This document shows positions 47,856-61,010 of a stretch of 64,000 nucleotides of DNA, in pieces. Numbering within the stretch: the stretch's first letter is position 1; each line of letters begins with the position of its first letter. The notes under the pieces were generated by a model. That model had not been told where the DNA came from and did no database searches. It saw only the letters and a list, made by a program, of their open reading frames with translations. The stretch covers positions 454,978 to 518,977 of the forward strand of contig NMRA01000284.1 in the NCBI GenBank assembly GCA_002633005.1, in the 5' to 3' direction. Made by a program: the position numbers and the translations under genes. The DNA is from Phoronis australis (lineage: Eukaryota > Phoronida > Phoronidae).

Positions 47856-48600
47856 CAGCCACAGTCGATGAACTCTACAAAATATCAGTTTCTACAGGGA
47901 GAGCAAGTCCTAATGCGCTCACGGAGCCTTGTACCCGCCGGGACGAATCGCGAAAGGAACGGACAGCAGACACTATCTCCGAGTACACCGCGTGGCAACC
48001 AACTGATCCCCTACCATGCAGGAACGATAGACAGGGTAAGCAACAAAGTCATCAAACTCCATTGCGCCCGCGAAGCACTGGTAATTGGTGCTAGCATAAC
48101 AATTAATGGGGACACAAAAGGCGTCAAATTCCCGTGTAGGCCTAGACAGTCGTGTATTGAACCTAAGTCCCGTTCATGCAGGCGTCTTTTTTGCGGAAAT
48201 AGGCCTACTTGCTGAAATATTTTCCGTAACATGGGAAATTTTGTGCATTAGAAGAAAAATTGCGGAACCATTACATTTATTCAGACGCGTAATTAACGCA
48301 GTTCTCCTTGACAAATTCGCATGAACGGGACTCACACACCACCCGGCCGCGACTGGTAGCGGTGTGCCTCATAAGAATGTACAGTCACCATCTCTGAGCC
48401 AATATTCCCAAAGTTTGAAATTCATATTCCATGTCCGAAATAGTTAAAATTTGAAATATGTGCTAGTTCTGTTCAGTCAAAGAAACGTAATCATCGTCGA
48501 GAACTGGCAGCCGTTGTCACGAATGATGACGATGAAGCCCTGCTCGACCAGTCGTATTCTGAAGAATCAACAGGACACTATCCAGCACGATCTGGTTTAC
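47850..48600 (+). other. Unassigned sequence after the trinucleotide repeat
   Basis: Open frames (for example 47868–48215, + strand, 115 residues) show no family I recognise. At 48470–48600 a frame reads KKRNHRRELAAVVTNDDDEA, which could be the far end of the same broken Myb/SANT-type gene, but the connection is a guess. Confidence 0.3.
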
Positions 48601-48601
48601 A

Positions 48602-48757
48602 CATAGGCGGATCCAAGGGGCTACAAGGGGTCCGGACTCCCTTTTTGCTTGATTTTAGTGAGATCAAATCTATAATCTTCAAATTGTTGACTTGGTCCCC
48701 CCTTTTAAAAAGTCCTTGACCGACCCCCTCCCCTTAAAAGTCGTGGATCCGCCCCTG
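48602..48757. mobile_element. 156-bp MITE of the GGCGGATCC family
   Basis: Ends CATAGGCGGATCCAAGGGG and, inverted, CAGGGGCGGATCCACG. The interior is non-coding. No clear target duplication. Related by end sequence to the elements at 42771, 44624 and 47373. Confidence 0.7.
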
Positions 48758-48889
48758 CTACGTTTGATCTTGTGTCGTCGTAAAACTGAATATTGAAAAT
48801 AGTCCATTTTCGCTCTAAAACTGCGTCGTACATGCACACCGCGGCCTCATCCAGTTGCACCTATATCATGCAAGTCTGTCATATTTAAC

Positions 48890-49140
48890 AGTTAAACCTA
48901 GGTCTGACCAAGTGTAAAGTTAAACCTGGTTTAAGATCTTAATATAGATCTAAAGGATATAGACTTCGTTGGTGAAATGAAAACTGACTTAGACCACGTC
49001 TAAATAGGAGTGAAACCAGGTTTTACTAGACCGCTGGTCTAAAAGTTAAGCCACTTTATGAAATGCAGATTATCTTTAAGCCTGGTCTAAGTCCAGTTTA
49101 AACCAGGTTTAACTTTAAACCACCTTTTATGAAATCGGCT
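48890..49140. mobile_element. Palindromic MITE rich in TTAAACCTGGTTT motifs
   Basis: AGTTAAACCTGGTTTAAG (near 48920), ACCAGGTTTTACTAGACC and AAACCAGGTTTAACTTTAAA (near 49100) alternate in both orientations, and GTCTAGACC-like motifs recur. The right end reads ATGAAATCGGCTGC. Multiple nested inverted repeats without coding capacity. Confidence 0.55.
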
Positions 49141-49920
49141 GCATAAGTCTAAGTGATATGGCTCAATTTCGGGAGTGCCGACCATTTTGGTCAAAGTCAT
49201 GCGAGGAGGCATTTTGAGAAGTTTGAACCAATACGTGATCACGGCAACATAGCGATTAGTAAATAACGGCAATCGCCGACACGCGCTCAGTGCAGCATTG
49301 TTTCAGCATGAATTATCTACACCCAATCCACGCCTGCAAAATTTAATTTGCACTTGTTCCAACCAGTTGTATTCTTGTAAGGCTCCATAGCACGAGCTGG
49401 AGTAAATTATCTTATCAAATGTCTCAAAAGCCACACGTGGTTGAAATATGGTCCAGCTTCTTTGTAGCTTGTCGACTGTAATGGCTACCTCCGTGGCTTG
49501 GGTTGACAGGGTCTGAGCAGCCATAGTCCACAATAACTTTGGCGTGAACACAACACCAAGATACTTGTAGCTGGCATGGAAATCACTTCGAGTTTTTCAC
49601 CTCCAAAATACCACATCTCGCAATTTCTCAAGGGACCTCCGTTTCTAAACACCATAAATGTAGTCTTCACTAAATTCAAAGACATGCTCCATTCCTGGCA
49701 GAACTTACTTAAAGCACACAGTAGTTTTTGCGGTTTAACTGGAGATTAAGTACACAAAGCCATATCATCAGCATATCTTAAAACTTTCACATCTGAAACA
49801 TTTTGACATAGAAGAATACCATCGTCATTACTAGAATGGATACATTCTACAAAGTCATTAGGTTTTTAAATAATCACCATGAACTCCAATAATAAACTTT
49901 CAAAAACAAGTGACTGTGTA
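49090..49920 (-). pseudogene. LINE reverse transcriptase fragment
   Basis: On the minus strand pieces of a non-LTR reverse transcriptase run from 49920 down: FVECIHSSNDDG, VLRYADDMALCT (YADD catalytic motif at 49775–49764), a stop, then LSKFCQEWSMSLNLVKTTFM, VFRNGGPLRN, WYFGGEKLEVIS, FTPKLLWTMAAQTLSTQA, VAFETFDKI, LEQVQIKFCRRGLGVDN and ACRRLPLFTNRYVAVITYWF. The order matches the palm, thumb and following region of CR1/L2-like LINEs. At least two stops and frameshifts show it is dead. The 5' part with the endonuclease is missing. Confidence 0.75.
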
Positions 49921-50849
49921 GACTCGATCCGACACGTGCTCTGTAATGAAACCTTGGACAAATGTAGTATTGAAACAAATGATCAAATTTTACATAATGT
50001 TAAACTCGATAGTTGTTTTTTTGTAAACTGCATAGAAAATTAATTGTGCCACAGTAACAGTTTACATGTTTGACACGTCTTCACGTGATGTGACCAACAT
50101 ACATGAATGACCTGTGTGAAGACATTCATGAATACAGTGCCTTCAACAATTTGCTTCTCAATATAAATGAGCTTCCCAGGTTGTACACGTGCGTCTGTTG
50201 ATGTTAATTTTGCTTCTAAGACTCGTTTTAAGGTTAAACAGAAAACTCGCGCATACAGTTGTACAAATTTACTTTACTGTTTAGACAGATTTATAGCAAC
50301 ACTTTACATATCACTTTTGGCTATGGGTATTCTCATGCTACGACCGGTAGGGTTCGCGTTAATCACGGGCGGGCAGAGCCTGATAGTGGAAAGCAGTACG
50401 AGTTCCTGAACAGAAAGTTGACAGACAGGAAACAAAAAACACCAACCTATCCGTTTGAGAGACCACGACCCCTAAGGCAAATCTCTGTTCACGAATCAAG
50501 ATTGACGGACGACGTGCATCTAACTTCGTCGTAGCCCCCATGCGGTTTAGTTTTTGAAAGTTTCCATTCATATGCAATGCCCTCGAAGATGTCTCCCGTT
50601 TATTCACTGCAAGATGACATGTGGCACGATTTTCCATTGAGAACACTCTTTTGGTATTCAGTATCTCTAAAAGGCGAGTTTATTGATCTGGATTGTGTAA
50701 TGACGTGGTTACCTGGTTGTTGCACTTCGATTACTTGGTGTGCTCGTAGTTCATTGGAAAGCGCAATAACCCCTCCTGGGAAGTAATAGCATGATCCTTG
50801 AATGTTTCCCTTTGAGTGGGTGGGCCTGCTGTTTCAGATTGCGGCCATT
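49921..50849. other. Intergenic sequence before the tandem array
   Basis: No gene supported. Overlapping open frames near 50167–50650 on both strands show no recognisable domain. Confidence 0.4.
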
Positions 50850-51241
50850 TCCTTGAAAGCGCGCATCGTGATGAGATGATGTCTTACCCGATACATGAAG
50901 GACGATACAGGTGCGTAACTTCTGTCATTAATTACATTTTTGTCTGGCTGACTGCTGTTACAGTTCTCCACCTGTGGCAACTGTTTGGTGTACAGGTAGT
51001 TGTAATACGAATATGTTTTAAGTTTCGGCTGTATTTGACAGTAGTTTTACTTTGGGTCATACTCATACATTAGTGTTCGGGTCGAGTGATGACGCACATT
51101 TATTCAAATGTGTATTCACTGAGAAGACTATGGCTTTAAGAGAAGAACTGCTGTCCGTGTAAATACTCTGAATATACATTTGAATTTATGTATTTCTGTA
51201 TGAGTAAGCAAAGCCTACGATGTACAATAAGTGATATTATT

Positions 51242-51254
51242 AGAATTATTATTA

Positions 51255-51292
<38 letters not shown>

Positions 51293-51305
51293 GTTATTAT
51301 TATTA
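51242..51305. repeat. ATT microsatellite
   Basis: About 60 bases of ATT/TTA repeats with a few interruptions, inside the first array unit. Confidence 0.95.
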
Positions 51306-52349
51306 AATGGATATATCTATCCATCTGTCAAATGTATTATCATTAGCTTGCACTAGACGTTTGTAACTTGACTTGTTGAATTTAACGCTCTTTCTAATCC
51401 CGACTAACAATTGTACTAACATACTAACTAGGGCCCTAACATGCGTCCCGTTTTATGGACTACGGATCCTATCTGTCCCTGGTTTTTGTGTCCTGGTGTT
51501 TTGCGTAGTACTCCAGACGCTAAGCGGACGAGTGTGCAAGTTTTAGAAAGACTTGCCATTTAGGCCCACATGACAGTTTTCTTGTGCTTTTCTTTCCTGA
51601 TTTAGGGCATAAGTTCAACAAGTAGTAAAGTAACGTGTTATTTTTATGCATTCTCCTTAGTTGCATTGGATTCTGGTCGGTGTCAGATAAAGCAATGCCC
51701 CCTGGAATTTTGGAATGCTAGCTCACTTCTTGAAAATGCGCCTTTAATTTTCGAGATTTCGCTGGGCTAGGTCGCAAACGGCGAACTTTGGTATGTTAAT
51801 TTTCTTGGCTCATCGAGCACTGACCAATGACACATAGAACTCGGTGTGAAAGTAGCCATTACCCCCCCGGAGAAATTGTCCGGCTTGCGTTTATTTGAAT
51901 GAAGCACCCGCTTATCCACTGATTAACGTGCCAGTACACCGGCATTTAAATACATGCAGCTAGGACAATCACAGCTACCACACCAGGACACATAGAACTC
52001 TGTCCAATGCAATGAAAACTGGTCATACCGAACCCAGGACACGTACATATGTAGAATCCCGATATGCATAAAACGGGAACACATCATGATGACCCCCAAC
52101 ATATGGATCAGAACAATGGTTCCCGTGATCGATAACTGCCTTGGTAGATTTTTCAATTAATCTCGAAGTGTCAACTTGAAAACAATAGTTGATTTGCCGA
52201 TTGTCTGTAAATTTCATTACTGCACGTTTTTGTCTATTTGCACGCCATACCCATACATAAACGACAAGCTGCGACCCACGGATAACCAAGACGGAAGAAA
52301 GGTGGGGGTTTATGTAATCTAACGTTGCTTGCATGTCATACTGTATTAG

Positions 52350-52359
52350 TATAAATAGG
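52350..52359 (+). promoter_or_regulatory. TATA-like motif in array unit 1
   Basis: TATAAATAGG, preceded by TCATACTGTATTAG and followed by ATACAGCTCGATACTCC and GGTTCACAAG. It sits at the same place in the unit as the motifs at 57530 and 59364. Confidence 0.4.
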
Positions 52360-55114
52360 ATACAGCTCGATACTCCAAAGGTTCACAAGTTCGAACTCTC
52401 ATAATACCACAAATGAATAAAAAAGCATTATAAGGCCGAAGGCTCACAAATCCGATTGAAAGAAAAAACTAGTTAGTTGGAAACTAGTCCGAAGGTCTAT
52501 GATGCCAGAAGCCAGCCATTCAAAGTCAACGACAGCCAAGCAGCAAAATTTTGGCGGCGATAAACCATACTTCGAACATGTAAATAAGTACAGCAACTCA
52601 GTGAATCACCCAACTTCATGTTTGGACCCCGTTTTGAGAGGCACAGGCTCTTCTAAGAACTAGTTTCAAGCAGCCTTGTGCAAATAAATCCCTGAACGTT
52701 TTGCTCAAAATCACTGTTCGGAACCTAGTGTCATGAAAGTTCAAATTTATAACCTTCGGTGGGTTTTCGTAATTGTGTGGATAAGTATTCAGATTTATGG
52801 ATTTTTAGACTTGCAAGTCTTGCGACCCATGAATACCTTAATTTCATATCAACTCTGTACAAATTCTTTCTCACTTGAAGTTTTCAATTCAGGTCATATA
52901 AAGTTGATCACTTATTGTGCAATTTTTAGCGACTTGGCAAGTCGTCGAACCAGTGGACTTTGGCTGACTAGTGTACCATTTACCCATGGCACCTGACGTT
53001 GCGAGCAGTTACAGTGTACCAAAAGTGCAGAAGGACCACTAACACGAATGACACCAGGGCCAAAGGTATAGTGCCGTTCAGCTGTAAATCAGTATCCTGG
53101 CAGTTACCGGTTTTGACTACATGTGTGTACTCATTTGAGTCATCAAAACTTAACCAATCACTTGTTTTATTTGGAAAAGCGAAGTGAACAATTTACTTCA
53201 GGAATACGTCTTTATTCAAGTACACCGTTTCACAACTGGTTTCAGTGCAGTCTCTCAAAAATTGAGTTGGTAATTGTATAACTGGGAGATCTTGTCAATA
53301 CAAGATACACTATAGGCTCTCAGTTCGGGTCGCCTGTATTATATTCCTTCTCGGAAGTGAACTACATTTAGTCTTAATTGCTGTATCTTATTTGAGCGAC
53401 TTTGTCATTTGCTAAATAGCTGGGCTTTGTTTATCATTAAAAGGATACCAAACTCGGTTTTGGCCTACTTACACATACTAAAAAGACTTTCCTCATCCAG
53501 TTCTCTGAAACAAAATAATGCTTTGTAACTTATCGCCAACCCTCAAAAGTCTGGAGAAAATTTTGAAAACTTCTATCACATTCTGCTAAACGGGCAAGCG
53601 TGACCTACGCTTTTAGCAAGTTACACAGCCCCTTTGGAAAAGACCACCCGTCAAGGACCACAACGTGCAATTTATAAGAAAGGAAGTATAAGTTATTTCA
53701 GTTGGTTCCTGCTTTTATTTTGGAAGATTGACTCTACAGATGCAAAGGAGGTGACAGAAAGTGGATTGGTTGACATAATCGATATAAGTTTATCATCCTT
53801 ACAGGACCATACAGGACCACGACGTCACGACGGGTTACAGTGCATCAAAAAGTTCCTGCAGTACCACTAATATAAAAAATGTATTAGCGTTCAACTTTCA
53901 TGAGAAAAAAGCATTTGAAATGTTTTACACTTCAGTTACAAGTTTGTTGGGGCATCTTTTTACTTTGCTAAACACATTTCTTTTAATGTATACTTCACAA
54001 TATGAAATACACTCACCTCGGCTCACGTATGTTAAATTCGTCCTCGAGGGTTGATTGGACTTTATTGCCAAGTATGCAATTTTATCTAAATTTTTTTACA
54101 AAATTAAATATTTTAACTCCTTAAATGTTTATATTATCGGAAACTAGAAACCCAAGTAAAATTTGAAATTTCGGTTTTTACTTGTCTGATATTCATAATG
54201 ATTGCCTCACAAGAATATTTCCCTTAAGTAAAATTTATCGAAAAAGAAAAGAAAAGCACAGTAATAGAAAAACAACGGTATCGATAACAAGTTCGAATTT
54301 CATTTGATGAAAATGTTCCAAGACGTAATCTCAAAAAACTATTAATGTTCTAAAATATCATGATCTTAGTTTGAATTCATTTTGTAAACTGTGTTTAAGT
54401 TCTTGGATTTGGAAGTTTTACATAAATCTGGACAGCTATTTCTTGAGATATAAAACTCCAAAGTTGGGGAAATGTACACGATTTTGAAGTTTCAACTGGC
54501 AGTGCACCAGGCCAAGATGTCGCTGAACCACCAACACAAAATGACACTAGAGTCGGAAAGGTAAAATATCCCAGGAGTTGCCTCTTACGTGAGGGCGTGT
54601 ACCATGAGATCCTGTCTTACCCGATACATGAAGGGCGATAGAGGTGTGTAACTTTCGTTATTGATAACGTTTGTGTATGGCTGACACTTACAGTTACAGT
54701 TACCCACCTGTGACAAATGTATGGTGTCCAGATAGTTGGGTTGTACTCAAGTATTAGTGTTTGGGTTGCGATGACGCACATGTACTTCGAATAGATAAAG
54801 CTCTCCATCCATCATATCTATTACCATTTGCTTGCACTAAGCGTTTGTTACTTGTCTTGCTGGTACATTTGCGTCGACGCTAACACTGTTTCTAATCCCG
54901 ACTAACAATTGCACTGACATACTAACACCAATCCTAACATATCAAGAAATACAGCATGAATAAATCCAAACGACGTTCAAGGTCACAAAATGCATGCTGA
55001 GTGGTGTTATTTGAATTCCTCTCCAAATGCCAAGATCAAATGGAGCTGAACAGTGGTTCCCGTGATCGATTACTACCGTGGCAGGGATAAGGATTTTTGA
55101 ATTAGTTTCCACCA

Positions 55115-55171
55115 TTTGCGATGCATTCGTGGGCGCATTTCAACGCTCCGCGTTGCTCTTGTTTAGGGACT
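55115..55171. repeat. Dispersed 50-bp repeat, copy in array
   Basis: GCGCATTTCAACGCTCC followed by GCGTTGCTCTTGTT, preceded by a degenerate TTTGCGATGC. Other copies: 44106–44155 and 63277–63326. The 55-kb and 63-kb copies share about 34 identical bases in a row. Confidence 0.8.
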
Positions 55172-57529
55172 TGTTCTTTCGTCAAACTACTGGCTGACCA
55201 GTATACCATTAAAATGGGAGATTTTACAAAAATCTGAACTGCTATTTCTAAGATACCAACCTTTAAAATTAGAGAAATGTGGACACTTTCTAGGGCCATG
55301 CAGCATCCGAAGTAGCAGGACGCTGTCCTTGCCACCACTGGCAGCGAACAAAAATGTCACTGAACCGTCACCATTTAAGGACATCAGAATAGGAAAAGTA
55401 AAAAATCCAGGAAATTGCCTCTTCTTTGAGGGCGTACGTCATGAGATGCTGTCTTACCCGATACACAAGGTACGGCTGGGGCTAACGCCCCTCAGGCGAT
55501 AATCCTCCAAAATCCACTCGGGCTCTAGATACTAAAACGGGGGATAACGACTTCGCCATGTAATAATCTATATGTATTTGACATTTTATCTAAACCTGAA
55601 CTGCTATTCTGATACGAATCTTCAAAGTTAGAGAAATTTGAACGTTATTCCAAAGATAATACATGATCTGAACAACCATGACCTCACCACTACTGACAGA
55701 GAACCAAAGATAACACTGAACCACCTACTCAAATGATACCGTAATTGGAAAGGTAAAAAACATCTCTGAAGTTGCACCTTCCGTGAGGGCGCGCCATGAG
55801 ATGCTGTCTTACACGGTACACGAAGGACGATAGAGGTATGACACTTTCGTTATTGATAACATTTTGTCTGGCTGATACATGCAGTTACAGTTGTTTACCT
55901 GTGTCAACTTTGTGGTGTCCAAATCATTGTAACAGCCTTTAAGTGCTGTCGAACATTGTTTGGATCTTTTCGAGAGCAGGCACTGGCACTTCCAAAAAGT
56001 AGTTTCAAACAGGAACGTGCATACAAATCTCGAACATTTTGCTAGCTGTAATAAATGAAAGTTCGAAATTTTAGCTTTCAAACTAATGGACTTTCGACCT
56101 AGTTTGGACCTTTGGATTTATGGATTTTTGGACCTGCAAACCTTCGGACCAATGAATAAGTGATTTCATACCTTCTGCTCACACTCTTTCTCACTTGTAC
56201 TTTTCAATTCGGATCATAAGGTTTCATTGCTTCCAATGAGATGACTTTGTTTCAACATCATTGTAGGCTTTTAAGGAAAACCACTGGACATTGGCTGACT
56301 AGTATACCATTGTCATGCGGGATCTGACGTCGCGAGCAGTGAGAGTGTACCAAAGGTGCCGCTGGACCACTCACAGGAATGACATCAGTATGGTATCGGT
56401 ATGGTACCGTTCACCCCTAAATATCCTGGAAGTTAAATGCTTCGACTGTCTGTGTGTTCTACGAGTCATCAAAACTGTACAGAAACCTTGTTTGATTTGG
56501 AAAAGTCATTCAGGCATCTATTTTTATTCATATGCATTGTATTACATCTAGTTTCAGGGCACAGTCCCTTAAAAACCGTAGAATTTAGCAAAAGGCAAAG
56601 CCACGTGGTAAAACAATGATATCAATAACAAGATCGAATTTCATTTCATGAAAGTGTTCCAGAAGTGACCTCAGAACTCTGTTACCGTTCTAAAATATGC
56701 TCTTCATTTTTGTTTTGTGAACTTTCTTTAAATCACAGGTGTTACATGAATAAGAACAGCTATTTCTGAGATATAAACCTTCAAAGTTAGAGAAATATAG
56801 ACATTTGTTCCAGGGTCTTATAGGATCTGAGCAAGCAGGACACTGACCTTACCACCACTGGCTGCATCATGAGATGCTGCCCTAAAAGATACATGAAGGA
56901 CGATACAGGTGTGTAACTGTCGTTATTGACAACATTTTGGTCTGACTGACACTTGTGACAACTTTGCGGTGTCTTGATCATTGTAACAGCTTTAAAGTGA
57001 TAACGGTATTTTACCTGTACTCTGGCTTGTACTCAAGTTTTAGTGTTTGGTTCGTGATGACGCACATGTACTTTAAATGGATATACCTCTCCATGCACCA
57101 AATCTATCACCATTCGCTTTCACTTGTCGTTTGTTACTTGTCTTGCTGGTACATTCGTATTGACGATAACACTCTTGCTAATTTCGACTAACATTTTCAC
57201 TAACATACTAACACATACCCTAACACACTAAAAACAGCATGACTGAATCCAAATGACGATCCTGTGTGCATGCTGAATGCTGTTAACTGAGTTCCTCTGC
57301 AGATGCCATAACAAGTATCAAATGGAAAACAGCAATTGATTTATCAATTGTTTGTAAATTTTATTATTCCACGGTTTTGTTCATTTACTTGCTATACTCA
57401 CACAACAACGATACGTTGCGACCCCTGGATTACCAAGACGGAAGAAGGAGAATAGAAGAAGAAGAATGACAAACGAAGACTAAAATTAAGAATCTAATAT
57501 AATTTTGCTTGCGATTCATACTGAATTGG

Positions 57530-57539
57530 TATAAATAGG
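57530..57539 (+). promoter_or_regulatory. TATA-like motif in array unit 5
   Basis: TATAAATAGG preceded by TTCATACTGAATTGG and followed about 25 bases later by GAAGGTTCACAAGT. Same unit position as the copies at 52350 and 59364. Confidence 0.4.
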
Positions 57540-59363
57540 GTGGGGCTCTATACTGTGAAGGTTCACAAGTCTAAAGGCAAATCATCTGACAATTGAATAT
57601 ATTTCTAATAGAGCCCTTTAACCCCGAGGGTTCACAAATCCAACAGTAAGAAAAGATACTTAGTTCGAAACTAGTGCGAAGGTCTATTTTACCTGAAACC
57701 TGAGATTTAGCCATCGACAGGAAGCAGCAAGATTATAGTGGTGGTAAACAAATATTTGAAAATGTAAATAAGTGCAACATCTCTGCACATTGCCGAATAT
57801 TATTTTGACCCTACCAACAGGCTCTCAGGGTTCCATAAAGTAGTTTCAAATAGGCACGTGCATATAAATACCCGAACCTTCTTCTCCAAACAACTTTTCA
57901 AAATCTTGATACATGAAACTTCTAACTTTTAGCTTCGGACTGGTGGGGACCTTCGAAATTTATAGATTTTTGGACGTTTAAGCTTTCAGAACAATGAATA
58001 CTTTGATTTCATACCTTCTGCTCACACTCTTGCTCACTCGTAGATTTCAATTCAGATCATACGATTTCATTGCCTCCAAGGGGTTGACTTCGTTTGAATT
58101 TTATTGTAGGTTTTTAGAGACTTTGCCAAATTTCTTCGAACCACTGGACTGACTAATATACCACTAGCATGCGGCATGCGGGATTTGACGTCGCGAAGAG
58201 TGGGATGAAACCACAGGACCACTTACACGAATGACATCACCATAGCCAAAAAGTATGGTGCAATTAAGCTGTAAACATCCTGGAAGTTATATGCTGTGAC
58301 CGTATGTGCATTCTAGGACCCATCAATTCACACCTGGTTTCAGGGAACAATAAATTATTTTTTAAAAAGCGTAAAATTTATCTTAGGACAAAAAACACAT
58401 TAATGGTAAAACAATGGTATCAATAACAAGATCGAATTTAATTTAATGAAGGTGTTCCAGAAGTCACCTCAGAGCTTTGTTAAAGTTGTAAAATATGCTC
58501 TTATCATTTTCGTTTTCTGAATGGTGTTTAAATCATAGTATTTGAAAGTTTTACATCAATGTGAACATGTCATTTCTGAGATACAAACGTTAGAGAAATG
58601 TAGACGTTCTTTTCTAGAGTCTAACAGGCTTCGAACAACAACGACCATGGCCTTGCCACCACTGGCAGTGAACCAACAATGTTGGTGAACCTCGAACACA
58701 AAATAACACCAGAGTGGGAAAGGTAAAAACGTCTCGCAAGCTGCTTTTTCCGTGAGGACGCGCGCCATGAGTTGCTGTCTTACCGATTCATGAAAGACGA
58801 CAGTGGTGTATAGCTTTTGTTATTTATAATATTTTAGTCTGGGTGGCACTTGCAGTTACAGTTCTCCACCTATGACAATTGTGTGGTGTCCGGGTCGCGT
58901 CGTTGTAAAATATTTTAAGTTTTGGCTGTATTTTACTTGTACTCTGGGTTGTACTCGGGTTCTAGTGTTTGGTTCGTGAAGACGCACATGTACATTAAAT
59001 GGATACACCTCTCCTTGCACCAAATCTATCACCATTCGCTTGCACCACACGTTTGTTAATTGTCTTGCTCGTGTATTCGTGTTGACGCTGATGCTCTTTC
59101 TAATCCCGACTAACAATTACACTAACCTACTGACACAAGCCCAAACGTACCCAGAAAGACAACATAAATAACGTAAGAGGTCACAAAAATTTTGTTAATA
59201 CATGTTTTTTTTGTCTATTGACTCGCCATACCCACGCAACAGCGATACTCTGCAAGCCACAGATAACCAAAACGGAAGAAGAAGCATGGAAGAAGAAAAT
59301 TCAGAACCGAATACTAAAGCTATGAAGGAAATCCAATATTGCTTGAGAATCATAATGCATTGG

Positions 59364-59373
59364 TATAAATAGG
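59364..59373 (+). promoter_or_regulatory. TATA-like motif in array unit 6
   Basis: TATAAATAGG preceded by ATCATAATGCATTGG and followed by ATAGACCTCGATACTCCGAA. The equivalent site in the next unit, near 61345, has decayed to CTATATATTTTGG. Confidence 0.4.
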
Positions 59374-60655
59374 ATAGACCTCGATACTCCGAAGGTGTAC
59401 AAGTTAGAAGGCAAATTATGCGACAAATGGAAACGTTTTCAAAAGGACCTTGAGTCCGAAGGTTCACAAATCCAACAAAAAGAAGGTCTAGTTGAAACTA
59501 CTGACGAGGTCTGACAACAGAGCAGCAAAATTTTACTGGCTGTATTCCAAAATTTGATAATGTAACTAAATGTAGCAGCTCAGTAGGCATTGACAAAATT
59601 TGTTTGGATCCCATTGAGGAACACTGGCTCTTCGAATCCCTAGTTTCAAATGGCACGTGTATAGAAACTAACTTCAAAATTTTTCACGAAATCATTTTTC
59701 AGAACCTCGTGTCCTGAAGGATTGAACGTTTACTTTTGAAAATGATAAGCGTTCGGACTTCAGTGGATATTAAGATTTATGGATTCTTGGTCCAGCTTAC
59801 ACTCTATCACAGTGCTAAACGAAAGTTAAGTATAGGTGACGCTGTGTCAGAGGGTAGGTCTAGCTAACCTTGAAACCGAGGAATACCGTGATTTCATACC
59901 TTCGGCCCAAACACCTTCTCACTTGTAGATTTCATTTCAGGTCGTATTGCTTTATCACTCTCAAGGGGTTCATTTTTAGCGACTTGTCCCAGTGTCCAAC
60001 AACCGGAATTTAGCTGACTAATGTACCATCCACGTGTGATAACTGAAGTTGCCAGCAGTGACAATACATCAGATGTGTTGCAGGACCACTATGACGAAAG
60101 ACATCAGAGTTAAACGGTGTGGTGCACTTCATCTGTAAACGTCCTGGACGTGTGTATTCCTATGTGCAACTTGTTTCATTCGGAAAAATGAAATGAAAAT
60201 TCTATTCGCTACTCATTCAGGCACCGTCTTTATTCATTTACACTGTTTCATACCTGGTTCCAGGGCACAATCTTTCAAAAACTGCAAAATTTAGCAAAAG
60301 AGAAAAGCACATTATTAGTAAAACAACGGTGTCAATAACAATATCGAATTTCATTTGATAAAAATATTTCAGAAGTGGTATCAGAAACACTGTTAATAAT
60401 CTAAAATATGATCATTTCATTTTCAATTTGTGAATGACGTTTAAGCCCGGATGTTGCCTCTTGCGTCAGGCCACATGCCATGAGGTGCTGTCTAAACCAA
60501 TGCATGAAGCACGATAGAGGTAACTGTCGTTATTGATAACACTTTGGTCTTCACCTGTTACCACTGTTTGGTGTCCATTTCGTTGTAATAGACTTCAAGT
60601 GTTGCCTGCATTTTAGTTGTACCCTTGGTTCTACTCATGTATTAATGCTTGGGCC

Positions 60656-61010
60656 GTGATGACGCACATTTACTCTAATGAATAGATCTGCCCATTTGTC
60701 AATTGTATTTACATTTTGCTTGGACTAGATGTTTGTTATTTTTCTTGCTTGTGCTTTCGCGTTGACGCTAACGCACTTTCTAATCCCGCCCAACAATTGC
60801 CCTAACATACCAGGAAAGACGGCATGAATTAANGTGATGACGCACATTTACTCTAATGAATAGATCTGCCCATTTGTCAATTGTATTTACATTTTGCTTG
60901 GACTAGATGTTTGTTATTTTTCTTGCTTGTGCATTCGCGTTGACGCTAACGCACTTTCTAATCCCGCCCAACAATTGCCCTAACATACCAGGAAAGACGG
61001 CATGAATTAA
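60656..61010. repeat. 177-bp duplication around an N
   Basis: 60656–60832 and 60834–61010 are identical but for one base (GTGCTTTCG against GTGCATTCG), with a single N at 60833 between them. This is the signature of two overlapping contig ends not merged, rather than a biological repeat. Confidence 0.9.

Noticed and set aside
47572-47871. Poly-Ala and poly-Cys open frames over the GCA repeat
   Set aside because: Low-complexity translation of a microsatellite; only the Q/R frame has any link to neighbouring coding sequence.
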